From Brevundimonas sp. 357 (GTDB taxonomy: Bacteria; Pseudomonadota; Alphaproteobacteria; Caulobacterales; Caulobacteraceae), in NCBI RefSeq assembly GCF_003938605.1, contig NZ_RHWX01000014.1:1-64000 (forward strand): DNA of 64,000 nucleotides, given 5' to 3'. The notes beneath the pieces were generated by a model. The model was not told where the DNA came from. It saw only the letters and a program-made list of their open reading frames with translations, and searched no databases. Shown one piece after another: positions 17,601 to 26,125 of the stretch; position 1 is the first letter of the stretch; each line of letters opens with the position of its first letter. The position numbers were made by a program, and so were the translations under genes.

Positions 17601-20600
17601 CGTTTCATACGCGGTCTCAATGGACGACGGCGAGGCGACGGGCTTGCCAGGCAGTCCGACCGTCACCGCCACCGTGGCGGGCGTGGAGTCCCCACCCGGG
17701 CCGGTCACGGCAAACGTGAAGGAGTCCGCGCCATAGAAGCCCGAGGCCGGGGTGTAGCTGACCACGCCGTTATCCAGGACGGCGCTTCCGTGCGTCGGCT
17801 GCGCTTCAAGCCGGAACGCGTCGAACACGCCCTCCCCGCGCAGTCTCACAGAGCCCACAGTTTCAAACGGCGTCTCGATCGTCGCCGCCAGCGCGCGCGG
17901 TGCGTCGGGAAGACCGACCGTCACACGCACCGTCGCGGGTGCGGAGTTTCCGCCCGGCCCGGCCGCGCGAAACTGGAAGGCGTCGGCACCGAAGTAACCG
18001 GCCGCCGGCGTGTAGGTCACTCGGTCGCCGACCAGGACCGCGGCCCCGTGCGACGGTTGGCTTAGCAGCGTGAAGCCCGAGACCACGCCCGAAGCGGCCA
18101 GCGTCACTTCCCCTGGCGTTTCATAGGGCGTTGCGAGGGCGAGCGACGGCGCAGCGACCGGGGCACCCGGCAGGCCGACACTCACCGCAACGGTCGCGAC
18201 CTGGCTGACGCCGCCGGGGCCGGTCGCCTCCACCGTGAAGGCGTCCGCGCCATAGTAGCCATCCGCCGGGGTGTAGGTCGCACGTTCGCCGTTCAGAATG
18301 GCCTGGCCGTGGTTAGGTTGGTCGACAATCCGCAGCGACGTAAACACGCCGCTGACCACCAGATCGGTCTCACCGGCGGTCTCGTAAGCCGTTGCGATCG
18401 AGGCGGCGTTCACCGAAGGCGCACCGGGCAGGCCCACCTTGATTTCCACCACGGCAACGCCCCCAGCGCCGCCCGGCCCTATCGGCCGGACCGTCAGGCT
18501 ATCGTCGCCATAGAAGCCCGCAGCGGGCGAGAACACGAGGCGCTGGCCAACGATGGAAGCCGAGCCATGCGACGGAGCGCCGACAATCTCCAGGCTCGAC
18601 CAGACACCGGCCGGGGCCAGGACGACTTCGCCATTCGTCTCGAATGCTGTGGTCAGAGTCGCCCCTTGCAGCGTCGGCGCAGCGGGCAATCCGACCGTGA
18701 CGTTGACCGTCGCTGGCAAGGCGGCGCCACCGGCGTTCGTCGCCTCAATCGTGAACGAGTCCGCCCCATAGAAGCCGTCAGCTGGCGTGTAGGTCACCGA
18801 GCGACCGGAAACGACGGCGGAGCCGTGGTTAGGCGCATCGCCGACCGACAGGGTTGGCGAGAAGCCCGTCACGGTCAACGCGCCGGTTACCGGCTGGCCG
18901 AAGTCCGTCGCCAGGTTCAGATCGCCGATGGTCGGCGCATCAGGAACGCCGACCGTTACGGCGACTGTCGCGACCCGCGATTCACCGCCGGGGCCGACCG
19001 CCTTATACGTCAGTTGGTCCGCGCCATGATGCCCGCCGGCCGGGGTGTAGGTCAGCGTCGTGCCCGTGATTGAAGCCGAGCCGTGCGACGGCTGCGCCAC
19101 GATATTGACCGACGTGAGGACGCCCGCGACCGGCAGGATCGCCGTCTTCGTCGTCTCGAAAGTCGTTGTCAGGGTGGCGTCGGCGGCTGTCGGCGCGGGC
19201 GGAAGCCCAACGACGACTGTGACCGTGGCCACGCGGGAATCACCGCCTGGGCCGGACGCCGTGTAGGTGAAGCTGTCCGTCCCGTAGAAGCCGAGGGCGG
19301 GCGTATAGGTCACGCGGGTTCCGTCGATCGTCACCGATCCATGCTGGCCCTGGGTGATGTAGACGCGCTGCGTCACCCCGCCTGTCGGAAGATCCAACGA
19401 GCCCGGTTCCTCATATCCAGTCGTCAGCGTGGCGTCGTCGGCCGCTGGCGCGGGCGGAAGCCCAACGACCAATGAGAAGGTCGCCGGTCCCGACTGGCCA
19501 CCTGGGCCGATCGCGCGGAAGCGGAATGAGTCGGCGCCGTAGTATCCTGCAGCTGGGGTGTAGGTCGCCTTGGTCCCGCTGATCGACAGAACGCCATGCG
19601 CCGGTTCCGTGACCGTCCCGACCGACGAGACGACGCCGCCGACGCTCAGGTCAAACGTCTTGGTCTCGCCGAACGCCAGGTTGCCCGAGCCGCTTTGTGC
19701 CGTGGGAGCGGCCGGGAGACCGACCGTCACGTTCACCGTCGCTGGCGCGGACGCGCCGCCGGCGTTGGAGGCGATCACGGTGAACGTATCCGCCCCATAG
19801 TAGCCCGCGTCCGGAGTGTAGGTGACAGAAGCGCCGCTGAACGACACTTCGCCGTGGGCGGGGGCCTGGCCGATCGAGAGGACCGGCTGATAGCCGGTCA
19901 CGCTCATTGTCGTGCCGCCCGGCGTTTCGAAAGAGGTCGAGATCGAGCCGTCCGCGATAGTGGGCACGGCAGGGGCCGCAATTGTGATCGCGACCGTGCG
20001 CGTCTGCGACGCGCCGCCTGGACCGGTCGCCCGGTAGGTCAGCTGATCCGCCCCGTGCTGGCCAGCACCGGGCGTATAGGTCAGCGTCGTCCCGGTGATG
20101 GACGCCGCGCCCTTGGTCGGCTGGGCGACGATCACCACATCGGTCAGGACGCCCGCGACCGGCAGCACGCGCGATCCGGCCGTCTGGAATGGGGTCGATA
20201 GCGTCGTATCGGCGGCAGTCGGCGGCGGCGGCGTGGAAACCGTCACGCGCACGGTCGCTGGGGCGGAAACGCCGCCGGGGCCTTCAACCGCATAGGTGAA
20301 CGTATCCTGGCCATAGAAGCCAGCCGCCGGGGTGTAGCGGAACCCGGCGCCTTCCACAGACGCCGTGCCGTGCGAAGGTGCGGAGGTGATTTCCGGCGGG
20401 GCCGAGGTCGCCCCACTGACGCTGTAGGCCACGAGCGTCGCCGTTTCATAGGCCGTCGTCGCTGTCACATCGTTCGCCGTAGGCGCAGGCGGCGTGTTGA
20501 TCGACATAGTGACGGTGCGCGTCGCGGAGTTCCCCCCCGGTCCGCTGGCGCGCCAGGTGAAGGTGTCTGTCCCGAGCTGACCCGCGCCCGCCGTGTAGGT

Positions 20601-22763
20601 CGCACGGGCACCGTTCAGTGACACGCCGCCCTTGCCCGGCTGTGCGATGATTTGAACGTCGTCGTATACCCCGCCCACGGCCAGGTTGAACGAGGCCGCG
20701 CTTTCATAGTTGACCGGCTGGGACTGGTTTGACGCCGTGGGCGCGGGCGGCGCCGCGACCGTCACCGTAACCGTCCTGGTCGGCGAGTTGCCTCCCGGCC
20801 CACTTGCCCGGTAGACGAAACTGTCGGTGCCGTAGAAGCCCGCCGCCGGGGTGTAGCGAACGGTCGTGCCCGTCAACGACGCCGACCCGTTTGCAGGCGA
20901 AGATCCGAGCGCCACCGACGTGTATTCGCCAGATGGCGTCAGCGCGATATTGACGGCGGTTTCATATGATGTGCTGGCGCTGACGTCCCCAGCCCCAGGC
21001 GCTGGCGGCGTCCCAACCGTGACGGTGACGGTCCGCGTCGGCGAATTGCCGCCAGGACCGGACGCCCGATAGGTGAACGAGTCTGTGCCATAGAACCCAG
21101 CTTCCGGCGTGTAACGCGCCGTCGTGCCAGTGATGGTCACGGAGCCGCGCGACGGATCACCGACCTTCGCGACCGACGAATAGACGCCCGTTGGCGTCAG
21201 GGCGACGTTGACCGGCGTTTCATACGCCGTGCTGGCGCTGACGTTGCCCGCGCCTGGCGCGGGTGGCGTCCCAACCGTGACGGTGACCGTGCGCGTCGGC
21301 GAGTTGCCGCCGGGGCCGGACGCCCGATAGGTGAAGGTGTCGGTTCCGTAGAAGCCCGAGGCCGGGGTGTAGCGGGCTGTCGTGCCCGTGATCGTCACCG
21401 TTCCGTTCGATGGGTCCGCGACCTTCGACACCGACGAATAGACGCCGGTGGGCGTCAGCCCAATGTTAATGGCCGTCTCATACGCCGTGCTGGCGCTGAC
21501 GTTGCCCGCGCCAGGCGCGGACGGCGCGGCTACCCTCAGTGTCACGGTATATTCGGGTGACGAACCGCCCGGCCCGTTCACCCTGTAGCGCAAACTATCG
21601 TTCCCGTAGAAACCAGCGGCGGGGGTGTAGGTGATGGTCGGCAAGAACCAGTCGGCCGATCCGTTAGACGGCAACGATGTGACCGAGATCGAACTCGCTT
21701 CGCCGCTCACCGGCACCGTGAATTGTTTGCCCGTCTCATACGCGAAATCGACGGTCAGATTGCCCGCCGTTGGCGCGGGAGGCGGCGCCACCGTGACCGT
21801 GACTGTGGCATCGGCGGACCGGCCACCTGGACCCGTCGCCGAATAAGCGAAGCGATCGGTCCCATAGAATCCTGTCGGCGGCGTGTAGCGCATCGTCCCG
21901 CCGGACACGCTTGCGGTGCCGCCATTCTGCGGAACACCGACGTCCAGGCGGGACCATTCTCCACTGACGTTCCCGGAGACGTTGACGGCTGTGTTGTGCG
22001 CCGTTGACGTTGAGATATTCGCGACAGTTGGCGCGGCCGGCGCCTGGATCGTCACCGTGGCTGTCGCCACGTTCGAGTTCCCGCCCGCGCTCGTGGCCCG
22101 GTAGGTGAAGGTGTCCGTCCCGGTCTGGCCGATATACGGCTCGTATCGGAAGGACAGCCCGCTTACGGTCGCCGTGCCCTTTGAAGGCCCCGATACGACC
22201 TCAACGCCAGTCGCATCCCCGGAAATGCTCGCCGGCATCGTCACCAGGGTGCGATAGGGCGTCGTCGCCGTGATGTTGCCGACCGTCGGCGCGGGGGGGG
22301 CGGTGATGGTGACGTTGACCGTCACCTGACCGCTGCCGCCGGAATAGCTCGACGTGATCCGGGCGACGAAGCTGTCGGTGCCCGACGCGCCCGGATTTGC
22401 GGAGTAACTAAGCGACCCGCCGCTCGATCCTGCGAACGCGCTCCCTGTCCCCTTCGATCCCTGGGTGACGATGCTCGTGGACCAACCGCAAATGGTATGG
22501 CTTGTGCCGCCATTGGCGCCGCCGGTCGCCGAGCCGCTGAACCACGTCAGCGTCCCGCCGCCGCCTGACGGGACGGTCAACGACCGGGTGCCGCCGATGT
22601 TGACAGCATAGTTGGAGCAGTTGGTACGGTCCTGGGTTGCGCCCTGGGACTGCGCCGACGCGGGCGCGCTCGCAAGGACGGTCAACGCCGAGACGGCGAC
22701 CGCCGCCAGCCCCTTGGCCAGCGCGCGCACCGCGCCGCCCGACTTCATTCGCAAGCTAATCAT
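14640..22763 (-). CDS. Giant autotransporter adhesin with about 25 tandem Ig/cadherin-like repeats
   Basis: The 2707-residue protein is probably exported and displayed on the cell surface. Residues 1-38 form a signal peptide (ending ASAPASAQ). After a Gly/Ser-rich N-terminal domain come about 23 clear repeats of 84-90 residues from about 156, each with Y/F-ET near the start, a TYTPAAGFYGTDSFTY-like strand pair and GPGG near the end, then two diverged repeats. Residues from about 2330 form an autotransporter beta-barrel ending RVRLSLGVKF. It lies between the trb operon and a secreted pseudoprotease on the other strand, behind two palindromic operators. ATG 22763 has a GGGGGC upstream; ATG 22748 is possible. 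A role in mating-cell contact or biofilm is inferred from position only. Confidence 0.88.
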   Translation of the reverse strand: MISLRMKSGGAVRALAKGLAAVAVSALTVLASAPASAQSQGATQDRTNCSNYAVNIGGTRSLTVPSGGGGTLTWFSGSATGGANGGTSHTICGWSTSIVTQGSKGTGSAFAGSSGGSLSYSANPGASGTDSFVARITSSYSGGSGQVTVNVTITAPPAPTVGNITATTPYRTLVTMPASISGDATGVEVVSGPSKGTATVSGLSFRYEPYIGQTGTDTFTYRATSAGGNSNVATATVTIQAPAAPTVANISTSTAHNTAVNVSGNVSGEWSRLDVGVPQNGGTASVSGGTMRYTPPTGFYGTDRFAYSATGPGGRSADATVTVTVAPPPAPTAGNLTVDFAYETGKQFTVPVSGEASSISVTSLPSNGSADWFLPTITYTPAAGFYGNDSLRYRVNGPGGSSPEYTVTLRVAAPSAPGAGNVSASTAYETAINIGLTPTGVYSSVSKVADPSNGTVTITGTTARYTPASGFYGTDTFTYRASGPGGNSPTRTVTVTVGTPPAPGAGNVSASTAYETPVNVALTPTGVYSSVAKVGDPSRGSVTITGTTARYTPEAGFYGTDSFTYRASGPGGNSPTRTVTVTVGTPPAPGAGDVSASTSYETAVNIALTPSGEYTSVALGSSPANGSASLTGTTVRYTPAAGFYGTDSFVYRASGPGGNSPTRTVTVTVAAPPAPTASNQSQPVNYESAASFNLAVGGVYDDVQIIAQPGKGGVSLNGARATYTAGAGQLGTDTFTWRASGPGGNSATRTVTMSINTPPAPTANDVTATTAYETATLVAYSVSGATSAPPEITSAPSHGTASVEGAGFRYTPAAGFYGQDTFTYAVEGPGGVSAPATVRVTVSTPPPPTAADTTLSTPFQTAGSRVLPVAGVLTDVVIVAQPTKGAASITGTTLTYTPGAGQHGADQLTYRATGPGGASQTRTVAITIAAPAVPTIADGSISTSFETPGGTTMSVTGYQPVLSIGQAPAHGEVSFSGASVTYTPDAGYYGADTFTVIASNAGGASAPATVNVTVGLPAAPTAQSGSGNLAFGETKTFDLSVGGVVSSVGTVTEPAHGVLSISGTKATYTPAAGYYGADSFRFRAIGPGGQSGPATFSLVVGLPPAPAADDATLTTGYEEPGSLDLPTGGVTQRVYITQGQHGSVTIDGTRVTYTPALGFYGTDSFTYTASGPGGDSRVATVTVVVGLPPAPTAADATLTTTFETTKTAILPVAGVLTSVNIVAQPSHGSASITGTTLTYTPAGGHHGADQLTYKAVGPGGESRVATVAVTVGVPDAPTIGDLNLATDFGQPVTGALTVTGFSPTLSVGDAPNHGSAVVSGRSVTYTPADGFYGADSFTIEATNAGGAALPATVNVTVGLPAAPTLQGATLTTAFETNGEVVLAPAGVWSSLEIVGAPSHGSASIVGQRLVFSPAAGFYGDDSLTVRPIGPGGAGGVAVVEIKVGLPGAPSVNAASIATAYETAGETDLVVSGVFTSLRIVDQPNHGQAILNGERATYTPADGYYGADAFTVEATGPGGVSQVATVAVSVGLPGAPVAAPSLALATPYETPGEVTLAASGVVSGFTLLSQPSHGAAVLVGDRVTYTPAAGYFGADAFQFRAAGPGGNSAPATVRVTVGLPDAPRALAATIETPFETVGSVRLRGEGVFDAFRLEAQPTHGSAVLDNGVVSYTPASGFYGADSFTFAVTGPGGDSTPATVAVTVGLPGKPVASPSSIETAYETPGSTTLRATGVFDGFVIRDHPTHGAVAVQGAVVTYTPAAGYYGADAFTYVAQGPGGESNPATVAVTVIRPGAPVAAADLALSTPYETPVEGRLAATGVVSRLVLASQPAHGRAVLVGDRVTYTPAAAYFGADSFTFIAEGPGGTSAEATVRISVGRPEAPVAAKDLVLTTDYEQPVTGQLSASGVVTSLRLDSQPENGRAVLVGDKVTYTPASEFYGADAFTFVAEGPGGVSAPATVTVKVGLPDAPIAAEGLTLSTPFETPVAGTLSGTGIVDGYDLASQPSNGSVVIEGDTATYTPAKGFAGEDEFTFVARGPGGASAPAVVKVTVGAPEPVALDVAATTGMEEPVQLALGDETDRFIEAAAIVSQPKHGVVVLDGLKATYSPGTRFVGKDSFTFRLNGPGGASEIATATITVEGGPAPEPDSLEKTGLSGEPIVFDVTAGLDNGPFQSVRLIQGGGSTPQGHGGRAVVEGLKVVFYPDADWTGVATFRFAVENRYGWSEPATVTAIVNPRPVTGPVIEVETWQGRPVDVDLMERAEGGPFTAANIVSITPSDAAKVTLRTPTPGQYGLNVVPEGAFSGVVEIRYTLANAFAVSDEGLVRVTVRERPDPSRDPEVAGLINAQTQAAYRFSGVQVANVMRRLESVHGGQARRNSVGLSLVPMESLADIPGDNPIMERQRDYMIAAGMVEHVGGSNGEARPGASGEIGQGHASWWLDGAVDLGFKRRDRVREGFRFSTDGLTAGVDWGVSDNLLVGLGGGFGRDDSRVGLNGTHTTADAYSGFVYGSWQPRRSVFVDGVLGYTAMAYEAKRWAAEASALLDSERDGRQLFGAVSAGWEHRGRRLHYSPYARVEFADIELGGFTETGDDMWALDFEEQKSTRVTAALGVHGDYLFRFRAGDLLPTFRAEYRQEVKNGGETGVRYSDWTESPRYSVELAPYDDKNLVLGVGVTWRGVNGVNWSVDYEGTTVNDTAQDGRVRLSLGVKF
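15780..22298 (-). repeat. Tandem repeat array inside the adhesin gene (about 25 units of roughly 260 bp)
   Basis: The units encode the 84-90-residue adhesin repeats. Units 4 to 6 (about 20750-21520) are the most alike, sharing long stretches that encode ASGPGGNSPTRTVTVTV and the following AST-YET segment. Units become more diverged toward both ends. Such an array is expected to gain and lose units by recombination and to be error-prone in short-read assembly. Confidence 0.85.
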
Positions 22764-22799
22764 GCCAGCCCCCAGGGTCGTTTTCCGTTTCGGCCAGTC

Positions 22800-22817
22800 T
22801 ATAGCCGATTGTTTATA
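22800..22817. promoter_or_regulatory. Palindromic operator, adhesin promoter copy 1
   Basis: TATAGCCGATTGTTTATA, a variant of the repeated operator, 37 bases upstream of the adhesin start codon. Its centre is 42 bp (four helical turns) from the next copy at 22842, which would place two bound dimers on the same face of the DNA. Confidence 0.65.
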
Positions 22818-22841
22818 GCGTTTACGGCAAGCCCTTCATTT

Positions 22842-22859
22842 TATCAACGATCGTTTATA
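22842..22859. promoter_or_regulatory. Palindromic operator, adhesin promoter copy 2
   Basis: TATCAACGATCGTTTATA, close to the consensus TATAAACGATCGTTTATA, 79 bases upstream of the adhesin start. Paired with the copy at 22800-22817. Confidence 0.7.
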
Positions 22860-23087
22860 GGATTTCGCGTAAACCCACGCATGGCGGCCTTCTGGCGGCC
22901 CGCCAGGCCCCCGCCGTCCCCATGCGGGCGGGGCCTCACGGCGAGCCGCGCGTGAACAGGCGGCGACATCGGAAGTAATGACGCGCAGTAGGCGCGTCTC
23001 GCGCCGGTCGCGCTGCGCCCGTTGCTTTGCTACGCCAAAAGGTAACTAATACTGATTGACAGTTTACTATACTTCGTTGTTGGCGCT
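22860..23087. other. Intergenic region between adhesin and pseudoprotease
   Basis: Divergent promoter region of 388 bases in total (22764-23151). It contains a GC-rich stretch (22890-23030) with no convincing gene, then CGCCAAAAGG at 23033 and an AT-rich run with TTGACA (23055) and TATACT (23067) that are too close together to form one standard promoter. Confidence 0.5.
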
Positions 23088-23105
23088 TATAGCCGATTAT
23101 TTATA
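23088..23105 (+). promoter_or_regulatory. Palindromic operator upstream of the pseudoprotease gene
   Basis: TATAGCCGATTATTTATA, 46 bases upstream of the start codon at 23152. Same half-site type (TATAGCCGATT) as the adhesin copy at 22800, suggesting the adhesin and this gene are controlled together. Confidence 0.65.
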
Positions 23106-23151
23106 ATCTTTCCTGTAGAGCCGCTGTTGTTGGCGGCAGGGAGAGATTGTC

Positions 23152-23739
23152 ATGAAGTTCCACCTGATCGCCTTGGCCGTAGCGTCCGTCATGACCGCTG
23201 GCGTCGCTCACGCTCAGTCCGCCGCGCCGTCCTTCTCTGAGGGCGCTGTCGTTCGCTTGAAGTGCGGTATGGGAACCGGGTCCGCTGTGATCCTGGGCGG
23301 CGATACGATCCTGACCGCCAATCACGTCGTGAGCGGCGACACCTGCTCGATGTGGCCCGCAGGGGCGCGCGGCGAAGCGTTTGAGATCGTGACCCAAGAC
23401 CCGGCGGCCGACCTGGTGGTGGCGCGCGTCGCTGACGCCGAGCGGCCCAGCCTGTCGGTCAGCTGCGATGGGTTGGTGACTGGCGAGCGGTATTGGCTCG
23501 TCGGCTACGCGAACAAGATGGAGCGCACCATCAGCATCCCGGTCGTCGCGACGGATCGCGTCGTGAACGCGCGGATGCCTTCTGGCGTCGCGCGTGGTCT
23601 TCGGATGGTCGAGGCCGCCGGCGGCGCGGTGCTGGACGCACAGGGTCGCATGGTCGCGTTCAACAGCGCCGTGGGAACCGATTGGGGAAGCGAAACCTAC
23701 GTCAAGGAGTTGAAGGGAACGCCGGTCTGCCCGGCCTAG
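23152..23739 (+). CDS. Secreted trypsin-like protein lacking the catalytic serine
   Basis: A 195-residue exported protein with signal peptide MKFHLIALAVASVMTAGVAHA and a chymotrypsin-like fold: the histidine motif LTANHVV and the aspartate motif AADLVVARV are present. The serine motif, normally GxSGGPV, reads EAAGGAVLDAQG: the codon at the nucleophile position is GCC (Ala). The protein is therefore probably not a protease and may act as a binding or chaperone-like partner. Cysteines at about residues 39, 64, 105 and 193 could form disulfides. ATG 23152 has GGGAGAG upstream. It is divergent from the giant adhesin and shares its operator type. Confidence 0.75.
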   Translation: MKFHLIALAVASVMTAGVAHAQSAAPSFSEGAVVRLKCGMGTGSAVILGGDTILTANHVVSGDTCSMWPAGARGEAFEIVTQDPAADLVVARVADAERPSLSVSCDGLVTGERYWLVGYANKMERTISIPVVATDRVVNARMPSGVARGLRMVEAAGGAVLDAQGRMVAFNSAVGTDWGSETYVKELKGTPVCPA

Positions 23740-23762
23740 TCCCATTTTCCTTTGGCGTCGTC

Positions 23763-23790
23763 AGGCCCTCCGCTGCGCGGGGGGCCTTTC
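23763..23790. terminator. Bidirectional terminator between convergent genes
   Basis: AGGCCCTCCGC pairs with GCGGGGGGCCT (one mismatch) over a two- to three-base loop, followed by TTTC on the plus strand. It lies between the pseudoprotease and the convergent XRE gene. Confidence 0.65.
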
Positions 23791-23799
23791 TCTTGCGCG

Positions 23800-24081
23800 C
23801 TAGCTGCCCGCGCCGTTCTTGATGACCCTATCAGGCACCAGGGCGGACAGCGGAAGGCCGAACGCGCGCGCGAACTGCGCCATGACCATCAGGGACGGGT
23901 TCTGGCGGGCCATTTCGACCTGCGAAATATACGGCTGCGACAGACCGGTCTCTTGCGCCGCCTGGTGCTGCGTCCAGCCGCGCGCCTTGCGTTCGGCGGT
24001 CACGCGGGCGGCGAAATAGGCGACCTCGGGCCACTCGTCCGCTGGGATCACTTCTCTTTCGGCCAAATCCGTCTTCCCCAC
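23800..24081 (-). CDS. XRE-family transcriptional regulator, 93 aa
   Basis: A small cytoplasmic DNA-binding protein. Residues about 25-82 form an HTH-XRE domain (RVTAERKARGWTQHQAAQETGLSQPYISQVE, then NPSLMVMAQFARAFGLPLSALVP). The N-terminal 24 residues are acidic. Its upstream region (24082-24310) has a CGCTTA/TAAGCG inverted repeat at 24177-24195, a possible autoregulatory site, and one copy of the plasmid operator at 24293-24310. It is a candidate regulator for the adhesin or replication region; no target is shown by sequence. Confidence 0.8.
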   Translation of the reverse strand: MGKTDLAEREVIPADEWPEVAYFAARVTAERKARGWTQHQAAQETGLSQPYISQVEMARQNPSLMVMAQFARAFGLPLSALVPDRVIKNGAGS

Positions 24082-24292
24082 CCATCACTAAGTGCGGCGC
24101 GCGCTGGTGCGCCGCCGCAATCTCTGCTGAACTCGCTATGGCGTCTCCCCGTTCAAGAGCGCCACAACGTCAAATACGCTTATCAGGGGTAAGCGGACCT
24201 CTGGCAACGTCACATTGCGGGATTCAGAGGCCGAGGCGGTGACTTTTTGCGCTCGCGCCTGGCGGGATCGCGTTTCGCGCCTTAGTAATTTG
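24082..24292. other. Intergenic region upstream of the XRE gene
   Basis: About 210 bases without a gene. It holds a hairpin-forming inverted repeat CGCTTA(n7)TAAGCG at 24177-24195 and otherwise no recognised element. Confidence 0.45.
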
Positions 24293-24310
24293 TTATTACG
24301 ATCGTTTATA
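24293..24310. promoter_or_regulatory. Palindromic operator at the edge of the replication region
   Basis: TTATTACGATCGTTTATA, one mismatch in the left arm from the consensus palindrome. It lies 37 bases before the first iteron and 212 bases upstream of the XRE gene, so it could control either that gene or transcription toward repA. Confidence 0.6.
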
Positions 24311-24347
24311 AAAGCGCTTGTATTGGGCGTCTAAGTCAGGCACCCAT

Positions 24348-24865
24348 TCGGTAGAACGCGAACCTTCGGCATCGGTCGAGGTTGCGTTCGGGAGTATCAG
24401 GGGGAGTATCACACACGGTAGATCGCGAACCTTCGGCGGGGAAAGCGCCAGGATTCGGTAGATCGCGAACCTCAGCCGTCAGCTGGGCTTTAGGACACGG
24501 TAGAACGCGAACCTTCGACCGCCCGGCGGCTCGGTAGATCGCGAACCTTCTTCCTGCATCCAGCCTCTCGACACGGTAGATCGCGAACCTTCGACCCCTC
24601 GACACGGCCCCTGACTCGGTAGAACGCGAACCAGAATGGCGGCCTTGGCGAATCGCCGTAGGCTTCCTGACGTGGATTCGCGCCCTTTCGGGCGGTCCCA
24701 GCTGGACCGACTCGGTAGAACGCGAACCTTCGACTGCGTGTAGGCGTCCCACTGACGGCTAGCGCCCTACCGGCATCGGTCCGTTCGCGGACTCGGTAGA
24801 TCGCGAACCTTCTCTCCCCTCTCGGCGGCAATCCGGCCGCCGACTCGGTAGAACGCGAACCAACG
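24348..24865 (+). repeat. Upstream iteron array (about 10 copies) of the replication origin
   Basis: Ten directly repeated copies of CGGTAGA(T/A)CGCGAACCTTC start near 24348, 24416, 24455, 24498, 24531, 24574, 24616, 24710, 24792 and 24845. Two versions alternate irregularly, GATCGCG and GAACGCG. Spacing is 29-94 bp, not regular. The last copy lies 35 bases before the repA start, so RepA binding here could also repress its own gene. Iterons on both sides of an initiator gene are typical of iteron-controlled plasmids. Confidence 0.88.
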
Positions 24866-24898
24866 GCTCGGGCCGTGGTCGCAGTAGGAGTGAACGAT

Positions 24899-26116
24899 AT
24901 GGCCACCAGCGCCACGAAGCCGGCCCCCTCGGAGGTCATTTCAGCGCCGCAACACGACCTGTTTGTGCGCCCGGTCAAGAACATCAACCTGCGTATGGAC
25001 CGGGTGTTGATGGAGTATCCGTTCGCGTCGATCCGCAAAACGCCGCTGCGGACCATCCAGCGTTTTCAGATGGGCGAGACCAAGATCACTGTCCGTCCCA
25101 GCGTTGACGGCATGGCGACTTACTACGACCTCGACGTTATTCGCTTCGCGGTTTCGAAGCTGAACCAGGACGTTGACGAAGGCCTGCCTCTTAGCCGCAA
25201 GATCCAGTTCACGGCCCACGAATTCCTCCGCACGACCAATCGGGGCGTCGGAAAGCAGGCCTACAATCTGTTGTATGACGCGCTGAGACGCCTCGACGGC
25301 ACACGGATCGAAACCAACCTCCCCTCCGCCGGGAAGGTTCGCACGACCGCCTTCGGCTGGATTGAGGGCTACGAGTTCCTAGGCGAACGCGACGACGCCG
25401 GGCAGATCAAGCGCCTGCAAGGTATCACGATCACCCTGCCCGACTGGATTTTCGACGCGATCGTTCATGACCGCCGCGTCCTGGCGTTCTCGCCCGACTA
25501 CTTCACGCTCAGCAGCCCATTGAAGCGCCGCCTCTACGACATTGCCCGCAAGTTCTGCGGCAACAAGAAGGAGTGGAAGATCGGCCTTCCCAACCTGCAT
25601 CAGCGCGTCGGGACGACACAGCCGCTCAAGCGCTTTCGCCTCGACCTGGCGGAGTTGGTCGCCGAACAGCCGTTGCCGGACTACCTCATTGAAGTCCTGG
25701 ACGGCCAGGTGCCGGGCGAGGCGCGGAAGCGCGTCAGCAATCTCGAGCGCGTCCAGGTGCGGTTCGTGCGAAGGGCTGGCGCCGTCATCGAGGTTGACCC
25801 TCACGAGGGCACCGTAAGCCTGGCCGAGCGCATGGGTCAGGCCCCGACACGCGCCGCCTCGCCGGCGAAGGCGCTCCCGGCCCCGCCCGCCGTGACCCTG
25901 GACCTGGATCTTCCCGGACGGCCTTTCCCGAAGGGGGGGACGCTGAAATACAGCCCGTGGGAAAAGATCGCCCGTGACGCCCTCCCCCTGCCCCGGCCAG
26001 ATATCGACATGGTGGCCGACAAGTTCCGCACCTGGGCGGCGAGCAAGCGGATCGACCTGTCGGGGCGCGATATCGAAAAGACCTTCATCGGCTTCTGCAC
26101 CAGCTGGCGCAGCTGA
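24899..26116 (+). CDS. repA: Plasmid replication initiator protein RepA (RPA family)
   Basis: RepA binds iterons and opens the origin. The 405-residue protein matches the RPA (replication initiator protein A) family: LFVRPVKNINLRMDRVLMEYPF near the N-terminus, then VRPSVDGMATYYDLDVIRF, KIQFTAHEFLRTTNRG, LLYDALRRLDGTRIETN, LSSPLKRRLYDIARKFCG and the HQRVGTTQPLKRFR segment that forms the second winged helix. ATG 24899 is chosen because AGGAG lies 9 bases upstream; an in-frame GTG at 24875 is less likely. Iterons flank the gene on both sides. Confidence 0.93.
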   Translation: MATSATKPAPSEVISAPQHDLFVRPVKNINLRMDRVLMEYPFASIRKTPLRTIQRFQMGETKITVRPSVDGMATYYDLDVIRFAVSKLNQDVDEGLPLSRKIQFTAHEFLRTTNRGVGKQAYNLLYDALRRLDGTRIETNLPSAGKVRTTAFGWIEGYEFLGERDDAGQIKRLQGITITLPDWIFDAIVHDRRVLAFSPDYFTLSSPLKRRLYDIARKFCGNKKEWKIGLPNLHQRVGTTQPLKRFRLDLAELVAEQPLPDYLIEVLDGQVPGEARKRVSNLERVQVRFVRRAGAVIEVDPHEGTVSLAERMGQAPTRAASPAKALPAPPAVTLDLDLPGRPFPKGGTLKYSPWEKIARDALPLPRPDIDMVADKFRTWAASKRIDLSGRDIEKTFIGFCTSWRS

Positions 26117-26125
26117 TCTGGCACA

